Shown here one piece after another: positions 1 through 6,305 of a DNA stretch of 64,000 bases. A model generated the notes under the pieces. The model searched no databases and had not been told where the DNA came from. It was given only the letters and a program-made list of their open reading frames with translations. Positions within the stretch are counted from its first letter, which is position 1. The number at the start of each line of letters is the position of its first letter. Source of the stretch: Shewanella corallii. Its GTDB lineage: Bacteria > Pseudomonadota > Gammaproteobacteria > Enterobacterales > Shewanellaceae. A program made the translations under genes and the position numbers. Where the stretch lies: contig NZ_JAKIKT010000007.1 of assembly GCF_023349125.1 (NCBI RefSeq), positions 268,628 through 332,627 on the forward strand. The letters run 5' to 3'.

Positions 1-129
1 CCTATGGGGGCACTGGCCCGCAGCCTGTATGTTAGTCACGCCAAGGGCGGCACTAAGCCCGGTGAAAACGGCAAGCGGGATTTCTCCAGTATTTTTGAAC
101 AGTTTGCAGTGCCTGCCAACGACGAATAA
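1..129 (+). CDS. C-terminal end of an unidentified protein (partial)
   Basis: The frame is open from the first base of the window and closes at a TAA, giving the last 42 residues (ending ...EQFAVPANDE) of a protein whose start lies outside. The stop is 33 bp before the SDR gene on the same strand, so the two may be co-transcribed. The tail is polar and basic and has no motif I can assign to a family. I see no function here; only coding and orientation are supported, by the uninterrupted frame and the tight spacing to the next gene. Confidence 0.5.
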   Translation, partial: PMGALARSLYVSHAKGGTKPGENGKRDFSSIFEQFAVPANDE

Positions 130-162
130 GCCGAATTACGTACAAGAATTGAGGATAAGTGG

Positions 163-930
163 ATGGATTTAAAAGATAAGGTGGTCGTCATTACGGGTGG
201 CGCAGGTGGTTTGGGTCTGGCCATGGCTCAGGAGTTTGCGGCGGCCGGTGCCCGCCTGGCACTTATCGATGTCGATCAGGACAAACTGGAGCGTGCTTGT
301 GCCGATATGGGTGGCAGTTTCCCTCAGACTGAAGTTCAGGGCTATGCACTGGATATCACAGACGAGGAAGATGTAGTTGCCGGTTTCCAGTATATTCTGG
401 AAGACTTGGGCCAGGTCAACGTGCTGGTTAACAACGCGGGTATCCTGCGTGATGGCATGCTGCTGAAGGCCAAAGAAGGTCAGGTCACTGACCGTATGTC
501 TCTGGCTCAGTTCCAGTCTGTTATCAATGTGAACCTGACCGGCAGCTTCCTGTGTGGTCGTGAAGCGGCTGCCGCCATGATCACCTCAAAGCAGCAGGGC
601 ATCATCATCAATATCTCCAGTCTGGCCCGCGCCGGTAATATGGGACAGAGCAACTATGCAGCCTCCAAGGCCGGTGTCGCTGCCATGTCCGTAGGCTGGG
701 CCAAAGAGCTGGCTCGCCATGGTATTCGCAGCGTCGCAGTTGCGCCGGGCGTGATTGAAACCGAAATGACAGCGGCCATGAAGCCGGAAGCGCTGGAGCG
801 TCTGGAGAAGATGGTACCTGTTGGTCGTTTGGGTAAGCCGGAAGAAGTGGCTAAGACTGTGATGTTTGCGGTAGAGAATGATTACATCAATGGACGTATC
901 CTGGAAGTCGACGGCGGCATCCGTTTGTAA
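163..930 (+). CDS. short-chain dehydrogenase/reductase (FabG-like SDR)
   Basis: Classical SDR oxidoreductase of 255 aa, the usual length. The Rossmann glycine motif TGGAGGLG is at residues 11-18, NNAG at 90-93, the catalytic Asn at 124, Ser at 152/153, and YAASK puts Tyr165 and Lys169 in the active site. Asp36 at the end of the second strand favours NAD(H) over NADP(H) by the family rule. The C-terminal ...EVDGGIRL is typical of FabG-like enzymes. An AG-rich stretch (GAGGAT) lies upstream of the ATG. The substrate cannot be read from the sequence; a 3-hydroxyacyl or 3-oxoacyl substrate is plausible. It probably shares a transcript with the gene ending at the left edge; a palindromic unit and a terminator follow. 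Confidence 0.9.
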   Translation: MDLKDKVVVITGGAGGLGLAMAQEFAAAGARLALIDVDQDKLERACADMGGSFPQTEVQGYALDITDEEDVVAGFQYILEDLGQVNVLVNNAGILRDGMLLKAKEGQVTDRMSLAQFQSVINVNLTGSFLCGREAAAAMITSKQQGIIINISSLARAGNMGQSNYAASKAGVAAMSVGWAKELARHGIRSVAVAPGVIETEMTAAMKPEALERLEKMVPVGRLGKPEEVAKTVMFAVENDYINGRILEVDGGIRL

Positions 931-938
931 GGGGTGGT

Positions 939-1080
939 GTCATGGGTTGAGCAGGGCGTCTTTTCTTCCCCAACGGCATTGCCGCTTCTCGTGTAGGTGA
1001 ACTACACGTCGGCGCGGCGGCTTTGTTGGAAAAAGAAAATTCACTCCTGCCATTGGCTGTGAGTCAGCAACGCCCATGTC
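939..1080. repeat. 142-bp palindromic repeat unit, MITE/REP-like
   Basis: The outer ends are GTCATGGGTTG and CAACGCCCATGTC, which are near inverted copies. Inside, TTTTCTTCC...CCAAC at the left pairs with GTTGGAAAAAGAAAA at the right, then GCCGC with GCGGC, and the centre is a perfect CGTGTAG / CTACACG stem with a 5-base loop. The whole unit could fold into one long hairpin. It starts 8 bp after the SDR stop codon and ends just before the terminator, as expected for a small dispersed palindrome in a 3' UTR. No second copy was seen in this window, so calling it dispersed is inference. Confidence 0.6.
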
Positions 1081-1086
1081 AGAAAA

Positions 1087-1117
1087 AGAAATGCCCGGAC
1101 ACTCCGGGCATTTTTGT
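1087..1117 (+). terminator. intrinsic terminator after the SDR gene
   Basis: Stem ATGCCCGGA / TCCGGGCAT with a three-base loop, followed by TTTTTGT. It lies beyond the palindromic unit, so that unit would be part of the SDR transcript's 3' UTR. Confidence 0.8.
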
Positions 1118-1184
1118 GTTTGCTGTTTTAATGGGGTAACCAACTTAGGGATAAGTTACTTTGTGCTGAAAGGGATATAATGCT

Positions 1185-2198
1185 TTAATCTGCTGGAGCT
1201 TCAGCGTTCTGCTTAATTGTCTTGTTAGCTTTACGCTTCTCTATAAGTTCCTTCAATGGAGAGTTGCTTGGATAAAGAACCTTTGCACTAGGAACATCTC
1301 CTGAGGCTGGGTCAAGGTGAGAATCTTGGTCATCAAAAAAGATGTGTGGCTTAAATGCCTTCAGGAATCTACTCTTTTGAAGTCCTCCGAGAAAGAAAGC
1401 TTGATCAATATAGACATTCCAAGCTCTCATTGTTTTTATAACTCTCATCTCAGCTGGACTATTTCTTGCCGTCATAATAGCAAGTTTGACGGGGGAATAT
1501 TCTATCCTTCCAGGTAGCCTTTCTTGTACTTTTGATAGCTTCTTCAGCAAGTTGGCATATGGTCCTTCTTGTAACGGAACATCCTGGTGCTCATCTTCCT
1601 TGCTCCAGAATGTTTCTAAGCCCTCAGTTTGATTTACAATCTCACTTGCCTCACTAAATATTACGGCATCGGCATCAAATGCAAATCTAACTTGGCTTTC
1701 GTCCAAGCTTTGTCCATTGCTCGGTGGCTCTTTAACTAGTGCCGCAGCACAAACACCACTATCAATAACCTCTTGAGCATCTTCTTCGTTTGTTGTTAAG
1801 AAGAGATCTACATAAAAAGCGTCGAGATAACTTGAGCTTTTTTCTCCTGCAGTAAAAGCTGAGCTAGTTATCGGCAACTCTCTGCGACGAATCTCCTTTA
1901 ACACTCTAAAACCTGTTTCGGGACTATTTCTAGAGATGACCACAACTTCAACGATCGGACCTTTTGAACATTCTTGTTGATGAGAGTTAAGGTTTAACAA
2001 TGAGCGAACTAATGGCATTCCTGTTCCGTCATCTAACTCTTCATTCTCTTTCTCGAGCATATAAGTGCGATACTCATCAATTGCGGTATCTGGATCAGAT
2101 TCATATTTTTGCTTGAAAACTTTATCAGCCTCAGAAAGATCAAAAAGTGCAGTTGCAGAAACTCCTACAACTAAAGTTTCGTTTAATTCAATTGGCAT
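1185..2198 (-). CDS. 5'-nucleotidase, cytosolic type 1 family (cassette gene)
   Basis: A 337-aa protein resembling the cytosolic 5'-nucleotidase 1 family (Pfam 5-nucleotidase, PF06189), which removes phosphate from nucleoside monophosphates. Recognisable blocks are VVGVSATALFDL near the start, VVVISRNSPETGFRV around residue 90, the AFTAGEKSSSYLDAF region, and FDADAVIFSEASEIV in the middle. The ATG follows an AAGGAGGGGA ribosome site. It is the second gene of cassette island A, with an attC-like site directly upstream and almost no sequence after its stop. It is visibly more A+T-rich than the core genes, as cassette genes often are. The family is recognised with good confidence; the reason for cassette carriage is unknown. 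Confidence 0.8.
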   Translation of the reverse strand: MPIELNETLVVGVSATALFDLSEADKVFKQKYESDPDTAIDEYRTYMLEKENEELDDGTGMPLVRSLLNLNSHQQECSKGPIVEVVVISRNSPETGFRVLKEIRRRELPITSSAFTAGEKSSSYLDAFYVDLFLTTNEEDAQEVIDSGVCAAALVKEPPSNGQSLDESQVRFAFDADAVIFSEASEIVNQTEGLETFWSKEDEHQDVPLQEGPYANLLKKLSKVQERLPGRIEYSPVKLAIMTARNSPAEMRVIKTMRAWNVYIDQAFFLGGLQKSRFLKAFKPHIFFDDQDSHLDPASGDVPSAKVLYPSNSPLKELIEKRKANKTIKQNAEAPAD

Positions 2199-2214
2199 AT
2201 CCCCTCCTTGGTAA

Positions 2215-2293
2215 GCTAACGCCCAACATAAAGAGCCGGAGCGCAGCGATGGTCCGAGCCCGAAGGGCGATTTTTAATGTTTTTGTTATATGT
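2215..2293 (-). repeat. attC-like recombination site between the two cassettes of island A
   Basis: Read on the minus strand it begins ACATATAACAAAAACAT and ends ATGTTGGGCGTTAGC; the ends are imperfect inverted copies (TAAC...AACAT against ATGTT...GTTA). The middle contains GCCCTTCGGGC and GCTGCGCTCCGGC foldbacks. The flanks resemble Vibrio-type (VCR) attC ends, which start TATAACA and end GGGCGTTAGC. It sits exactly between the stop of one gene and the ribosome site of the next. Confidence 0.65.
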
Positions 2294-2295
2294 AA

Positions 2296-2568
2296 TTACA
2301 AGCGCTTCCGATCCTTCAGGTAATACTTGACAGCAAGGAACCAGAAAGATAATAGAGTTATCAAAGCTAACTTGTCGTATTTGCGGAGAATTTTTTCAGA
2401 AATCACAATTTCTAGAGCTTTAAAGTGTCCATGCAGTTCAAAGTTAGATAAAAGGTAGCTTCCAAAAGTATCTATAGCAATATAGAAAATAACACCCATG
2501 AACAATGCCCACTGCGTTCGTCTCGACAATGCTAGAACATACAAAAATTCGGCTAACCAATTAGGCAT
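2296..2568 (-). CDS. small membrane protein, first cassette gene of island A
   Basis: A 90-aa protein of unknown function with two predicted membrane spans: residues about 18-38 (TQWALFMGVIFYIAIDTFG...) and about 65-82 (LALITLLSFWFLAVKYYL), followed by a basic tail KDRKRL. This layout is common among integron cassette products. It starts just after the island leader and its promoter, and its stop codon abuts the attC-like site, the normal cassette geometry. No family assigned. Confidence 0.6.
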   Translation of the reverse strand: MPNWLAEFLYVLALSRRTQWALFMGVIFYIAIDTFGSYLLSNFELHGHFKALEIVISEKILRKYDKLALITLLSFWFLAVKYYLKDRKRL

Positions 2569-2589
2569 AGAGTTTCCTTACTCTTGGGA

Positions 2590-2880
2590 CATATAACATT
2601 TTAATAATTAGAACGCCTGCTTATCCATTTTTGCGCTACCACGCTATTCATCCGTCTTAGCTACAAAATCAGCTACTTAAAGTATCTATAGATAGATAAG
2701 TTTACGGACAAATCGAGACGTCTTGTTATCTCGCCACACCAGTCACGCTTATTGGACAAACGTTATCAGCAATAGACTGAAAAATCGACAGTTTTTAGCT
2801 AAGCAGCAGATAAATGAGAATGTGCCGTGTGCGATAACAGGAGTCGTTTTCTGTTACCTCCGATCTAACGGGATAACCTA
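2590..2880 (-). repeat. island leader, copy A (attI-like region)
   Basis: About 290 bp clearly homologous to 51734-52050 in island B: the blocks around TTTGCGCTACC, CTACTTAAAGTATCTAT, TTTACGGACAAAT, AAAATCGACA and GTGCGATAAC match closely, with small insertions in B. It ends towards the first cassette in GTTATATG, a plausible cassette insertion core. It contains a conserved promoter and a dyad GATAACAGGA - GTCGTT - TTCTGTTACC at 2833-2858. Neither copy encodes an integrase. The attI-like label is inference. Confidence 0.65.
2683..2711 (-). promoter_or_regulatory. candidate cassette promoter in leader A
   Basis: On the minus strand TTGTCC and TAGATA are separated by 17 bp and point into the cassette genes. 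The same two boxes at the same spacing are kept in leader B (51852-51880), while some neighbouring bases differ. This is the position expected of an integron Pc-type promoter. Confidence 0.55.
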
Positions 2881-2995
2881 CTCGTATCGGCAACTTAGGA
2901 ACATTAGCCTGAGGTGAGGGTCTTGCCTCTGTCCGTTCTCCCAAGGCATAGTCGGTAGCTGCATTTGCAAAGACATAAGCATTCAAGGAACCCTG

Positions 2996-3484
2996 ATGTC
3001 ACCCAAGTTGAAATGGACCATTAAAGGTCGGCTCGAGATTGTTTATACCGGAACTCTTAAGTCGATGGAGCGATATACCGGCTATGCCCGTTTGTTCCAT
3101 GGCGATAATCTTTATGGCGAAGGGGAGTGTATTGACGGCGTGAAGGTAGGGCCCTGGAAGCACTACCATGCTGACGGACAGTTGATGCAGGAATGTACCT
3201 ACAACAGTAAGGGCAAGGAGGAAGGGGTTTGTCGCCACTATCAGGCCAATGGTCAACTCTCCTCTGAGGAATGGTTCTTGAGCGGAAAGCTGGATGGTGA
3301 ATGCCGAACCTGGTATGAGGATGGAGCGCTCAGCTCCCTTTGCCAACATGATAACGGAAAGCGCCTGGAGTCTCGGGAGTATTATCCCAACGGAGCGTTG
3401 CGCATGGTGATGCAGTTTGAGAATGACAAGTTCAAAAGTGAGACTTGGTACCGTGAAGACGGCAGTCTGTGGCGGCAAACTTAG
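2996..3484 (+). CDS. MORN-variant repeat protein (YwqK-like)
   Basis: A 162-aa protein built from tandem MORN-variant (PF07661-type) repeats of the form G-x-W-x-x-Y-x-x-x-G-x-L: GPWKHYHADGQL, GVCRHYQANGQL, GECRTWYEDGAL, ESREYYPNGAL and SETWYREDGSL. Related proteins are often labelled 'YwqK-family antitoxin', but no partner toxin is evident here. AAGGA lies about 6 bp before the ATG. No signal peptide or membrane segment is obvious. Its last ~93 bp plus 36 bp of 3' flank are duplicated at 5313-5441, so it was probably once part of a tandem pair or array. The fold is clear; the function is unknown. Confidence 0.75.
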   Translation: MSPKLKWTIKGRLEIVYTGTLKSMERYTGYARLFHGDNLYGEGECIDGVKVGPWKHYHADGQLMQECTYNSKGKEEGVCRHYQANGQLSSEEWFLSGKLDGECRTWYEDGALSSLCQHDNGKRLESREYYPNGALRMVMQFENDKFKSETWYREDGSLWRQT

Positions 3485-3520
3485 GCTAACCCCTCTATCT
3501 GATTGAAGATTAGTTACGCA
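3392..3520 (+). repeat. 129-bp direct repeat, copy 1 (3' end of the MORN gene)
   Basis: Nearly identical to 5313-5441, including the final codons, the stop TAG and the following GCTAACCCCTCTATC stretch, ending in TTAGTTACGCA. The two copies bracket the GlxA-type regulator and the cysteine hydrolase. Confidence 0.9.
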
Positions 3521-3631
3521 GAATACTGAATGTTGTCCTCGACTCTGATGGTGAGAGATATCTTCGAGGCGTTGGAGGGACCATGCCGACTCTCCGTGGA
3601 TATGGAAAAAGTTTGGTCACTCTTTGGAATA

Positions 3632-4576
3632 TTAACTGAATTCGCTGTTGGTTCTGTTAGCACTGAAACGCTTTCTGAATTCGGTCGGTGTTAGACCAAA
3701 TTCACGTAGAAATACCTTCCTGAAAGCACTGATATCTTGATAGCCCACCTCATAAGAAATCTCAGTAATGGCTTTCCCTGTTAACTCTATCAATTGGCAG
3801 GCTGTGTGCAGACGAAGTCTTTGTAAATATTGGATGATTGTGAAGTCGACAGCAGTTAAAAAACGTCTCTGCAGCGTCCGCTGACTCACGAAAAAATGCG
3901 CCGCAATGGCTTGTACTGAAATCGGTTTAGCATAATTGGCATCCAAATAGTCTTGGGCTTTAACAACGAGTTCATCACCATGGTCTCGTTTGGGGACGAA
4001 TTGGCGGTAAAATCGCTGTTCTCGAAATCCGCTGTCCACGACCATTTCCTTTGATAGACGCTGAGCAATCGTTGGCGATGAGAACATCGACACAACTTCA
4101 AACAGCAAATCAAGCCATGCCATAAGACCACCGGCAGTAATCACGTTACCTTCATTAACGATGATCGCATTTTCATTAAGCTTCACACTGGGGAAAGTGG
4201 ATCGAAATGAATCGGCCAATCGCCAGTGCGTTGTGCAGAATTTATCATCCAGAAATCCCCCCCTTGCAAGAATAAAAGCACCAGCACAGGCGGAAGCAAG
4301 CACGGCGCCTTTTTGCTGCATGGTTGATAGGTATTGATATAGGGGGAGATTTTCCTTCATGTAAAAGTCGTCATTGATACAAGGGGGCAACACCACGACC
4401 ATGGCCTGCTCTTGAGTATCAAGATAGTCCAACCCACAGGTATTCACTTCAAACCTGACGGCTACCTCTAACTGCGCGCAAATAGTGTTGGCAATTGCCA
4501 TGGCTTCAGTTAATCCATGCACTGCAGTTTGACTGGCTGTTGGGTAGTTAACAATGGCTACTTTTATGCTTTTCAT
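3632..4576 (-). CDS. GlxA-family transcriptional regulator (DJ-1/PfpI + AraC HTH)
   Basis: A 314-aa regulator. The N-terminal ~190 residues are a DJ-1/PfpI (class I amidotransferase-like) domain with the elbow sequence ASACAGAFILA around residues 93-103. The C-terminal ~100 residues are an AraC-type double HTH (VQAIAAHFFVSQRTLQRRF, then ITEISYEVGYQDISAFRKVFLREFGLTP). It is transcribed away from the cysteine hydrolase across a gap of about 110 bp, and this divergent pair is a common arrangement in which the GlxA-type protein likely controls the hydrolase. The effector is unknown. Confidence 0.85.
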   Translation of the reverse strand: MKSIKVAIVNYPTASQTAVHGLTEAMAIANTICAQLEVAVRFEVNTCGLDYLDTQEQAMVVVLPPCINDDFYMKENLPLYQYLSTMQQKGAVLASACAGAFILARGGFLDDKFCTTHWRLADSFRSTFPSVKLNENAIIVNEGNVITAGGLMAWLDLLFEVVSMFSSPTIAQRLSKEMVVDSGFREQRFYRQFVPKRDHGDELVVKAQDYLDANYAKPISVQAIAAHFFVSQRTLQRRFLTAVDFTIIQYLQRLRLHTACQLIELTGKAITEISYEVGYQDISAFRKVFLREFGLTPTEFRKRFSANRTNSEFS

Positions 4577-4688
4577 TAGATAAGGTTTGTCGCAAATGAC
4601 CTTTAAAGTGTCATTTTAGACTCTCGTTATAGGAACTCAATATGAACATAATTTGCACATCCCAGCGAGAGACTTGAAGGAAATCAAA

Positions 4689-5213
4689 ATGACTAAACAA
4701 GCTTTAATTGTTATCGACATCCAGAATGACTATTTCGAGGATGGCAAATACCCGCTCTATCAACCCGTTGAGGCAACTCAAAGAACGTTAGAAGCCATGG
4801 CCATTGCACGTGAAAAGAACATTCCCATTATCCATATTCAACATCTGGTATCACCGGAGTTAGGAGAGGGCTTGTTTTTTTATGACGGCTCCGAAGGTGC
4901 AAAAATCCACAAGGATGTGATGGCGGCGGCCCCCGATGCTCCAGTGGTGACTAAGCGTCATGCGGATTGTTTTGAAAACACCAATCTTGAAGCACTATTA
5001 CAGTCAATGGGCATTGAAGAGGTTCTGATAACAGGGATGATGACGCACAATTGTGTCAACCACACAGCGCTTTCTCCTGCAGCGACAAAATACAATCCCA
5101 AAGTCATAGAAGAGTGTTGTTGTACTGTAGATCCTATTGCCCATGCATTAGCGGTTGACTCTATGCAGGTTCGTGGCATAGAGATGCTGACGATTGAAAA
5201 AGCGTTCGCATAA
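4689..5213 (+). CDS. cysteine hydrolase, isochorismatase family
   Basis: A 174-aa isochorismatase-like hydrolase. The catalytic triad is readable: Asp in LIVIDIQNDYF near the start, Lys in VTKRHADCF, and Cys in TGMMTHNCVNHT. Members hydrolyse amides or carbamates (nicotinamidase, N-carbamoylsarcosine amidase, isochorismate); the substrate here is not determinable. The ATG at 4689 is preferred over an in-frame ATG 36 bp upstream because AAGGA lies 7-8 bp before it and homology begins at MTKQALIVID. It is divergent from the GlxA-type regulator, and both genes are bracketed by the 129-bp direct repeats. Confidence 0.85.
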   Translation: MTKQALIVIDIQNDYFEDGKYPLYQPVEATQRTLEAMAIAREKNIPIIHIQHLVSPELGEGLFFYDGSEGAKIHKDVMAAAPDAPVVTKRHADCFENTNLEALLQSMGIEEVLITGMMTHNCVNHTALSPAATKYNPKVIEECCCTVDPIAHALAVDSMQVRGIEMLTIEKAFA

Positions 5214-5312
5214 TCTTCTGAAACGCTGGCTGACAATTTAAGGACCAAGGATTAGCTCGCTTTAACAACACAATCTGGCGCGCACCGGGAGCAGTAGGAG
5301 TGATATGCCTGT

Positions 5313-5441
5313 GGTGCGCTGCGTATGGTGATTCAGTTTGAGAATGACAAGTTCAAAAGTGAGACTTGGTACCGTGAAGACGGCAGTCTGTGGCGGCAAA
5401 CTTAGGCTAACCCCTCTATCTGATTGAAGATTAGTTACGCA
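5313..5441 (+). pseudogene. truncated second copy of the MORN gene 3' end (repeat copy 2)
   Basis: It encodes the same last ~30 residues as the MORN gene (ALRMVIQFENDKFKSETWY..., one substitution) up to the stop at 5403-5405, then 36 bp of the same 3' flank. In-frame stops lie just upstream, so no intact gene remains. Either a tandem paralogue was mostly deleted or the hydrolase/regulator segment was inserted with duplication. Confidence 0.8.
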
Positions 5442-5504
5442 AAAAGGTTGAATTTCTGTCACAATTCCAATGATGACCGACACGTTTTCAGGGAGTAATC
5501 AGGT

Positions 5505-5738
5505 TTGTCGTTTGCGAATGGATTGGAAAAGTGGACCCGCAGAATGATGCTGTTTGTTGGCATTCTTGGGGTCGTTGTGATTTACGGGGGCTTTTTTTAT
5601 CTCTTCTTCAGCGGTCGTGACACCTCTGCCATCCCCTGGTTTTTCCTGCTGAGTCCCTGGATCTGCATCTTCTTTGGACTGTCTGAGGCTGAGCAGCGCC
5701 GCACCCTTGTTTGGTTTATTGCCAAGTTCAAACGTTGA
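5505..5738 (+). CDS. small two-span membrane protein
   Basis: A 77-aa protein of unknown function, apparently starting at TTG with GGGAG about 10 bp upstream. Two hydrophobic stretches are visible: residues about 14-34 (MMLFVGILGVVVIYGGFFYLF) and about 43-58 (IPWFFLLSPWICIFFG), followed by the polar segment LSEAEQRRTLVWFIAKFKR. There is no in-frame ATG early in the frame. It ends 12 bp before the convergent cueR gene. Confidence 0.5.
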   Translation: MSFANGLEKWTRRMMLFVGILGVVVIYGGFFYLFFSGRDTSAIPWFFLLSPWICIFFGLSEAEQRRTLVWFIAKFKR

Positions 5739-5750
5739 AACTGACAAGCA

Positions 5751-6158
5751 TCAAACGGGTTCTATTTTCCCGCACTGACCTCCTAAACCCTTGATAATGG
5801 CACAGTCTGAGCCCTCATCGCCTTTACACTCATCCACCAGAGTTTTCAGCTCTTGCTTCAGTGCTTTGAGTTTCTTGATTTTGGTTTCTACTTCCTGCAG
5901 ATGCTGGCTGGCCAGCCTTTTTACTTCAGCTGAGGTTCTTGCCTCGTCGTTTCTCAGTGACAGCAGTGCCTGACAGTCTTCCAGTGTAAATCCCAGCTCC
6001 CGACAGTGATGTACAAAGGCCAGCGCTTCAATATCCTGCTCACGATAAACACGGTAGCCATTGTCACCGCGTTGGGCTTTAACCAGGCCGATGTCGTGAT
6101 AATAGCGAATACTCTTGATGGTCATACCGGTACGCTTTGATACTTCGCCGATTTTCAT
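5751..6158 (-). CDS. cueR: MerR-family copper-responsive regulator CueR
   Basis: A 135-aa MerR-type activator. The N-terminal winged HTH is MKIGEVSKRTGMTIKSIRYYHDIGL..., a dimerisation coiled coil (KRLASQHLQEVETKIKKLKALKQEL) follows, and the metal loop is C-x7-C (CKGDEGSDC), matching the Cu(I)-binding cysteines of CueR. The start is placed at MKIGEVS (GGAG 5-8 bp upstream) rather than 30 bp further out. It is divergent from copA, whose promoter has the 19-bp spacing that MerR proteins untwist. Copper is the most likely inducer; silver or gold would also be expected to work. Confidence 0.9.
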   Translation of the reverse strand: MKIGEVSKRTGMTIKSIRYYHDIGLVKAQRGDNGYRVYREQDIEALAFVHHCRELGFTLEDCQALLSLRNDEARTSAEVKRLASQHLQEVETKIKKLKALKQELKTLVDECKGDEGSDCAIIKGLGGQCGKIEPV

Positions 6159-6217
6159 CCTGACTCCAAATAAGTATGGGTTTGTCACAGATTGGATTAA
6201 GTGCGATTTAAAGAGGC

Positions 6218-6248
6218 TTGACTCTCCAGTTGGGGGAGACTTTAACCT
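6218..6248 (+). promoter_or_regulatory. CueR-type promoter of copA
   Basis: TTGACT and TAACCT are separated by 19 bp, the overlong spacer typical of MerR-activated promoters. The spacer holds an imperfect dyad (ACTCTCC...GGGGGAGA) suited to a CueR dimer. Confidence 0.75.
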
Positions 6249-6305
6249 TGCTCCATCAATAGTTCAATGTCCCGGGAAAATGAATCAACCGGGGGAGTGA
6301 TAGTC

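Larger units (their letters stand above)
1154..2879 (-). mobile_element. integrase-less cassette island A
   Basis: Unit of about 1.7 kb made of two genes read right to left, an attC-like site between them, and a leader at the right that also occurs in island B (50759-52050). The left end shares AGTTACTTTG, GGG and an ATAA core with island B. Left and right ends share the pattern GTTAY...GGG...ATAAC in direct orientation, as attL/attR-type sites would. There is no integrase gene. The last attC seems to have been lost down to its final core, because the outer gene's stop is followed at once by GCATTATAT. Calling this a mobile unit is inference from the two-copy comparison; the exact ends are uncertain. 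Confidence 0.55.

Noticed and set aside
2833..2858. Leader dyad as the chromosomal dif site
   Set aside because: It lacks the XerD-arm TTATGTTAAAT consensus and occurs twice, so it is not the chromosome-dimer resolution site.
1154..2879. Island A as a Tn3- or Tn7-type element
   Set aside because: No 38-bp GGGG...TAAG inverted repeats, no transposase and no clear target duplication.
2795..2986. Frame on the minus strand in leader A, with a similar frame at 51946-52140 in leader B (shared ending ...YRTRH..IYLL)
   Set aside because: The similarity follows from the DNA-level homology of the leaders; starts lie outside the shared region, no ribosome sites are visible, and composition is not protein-like.
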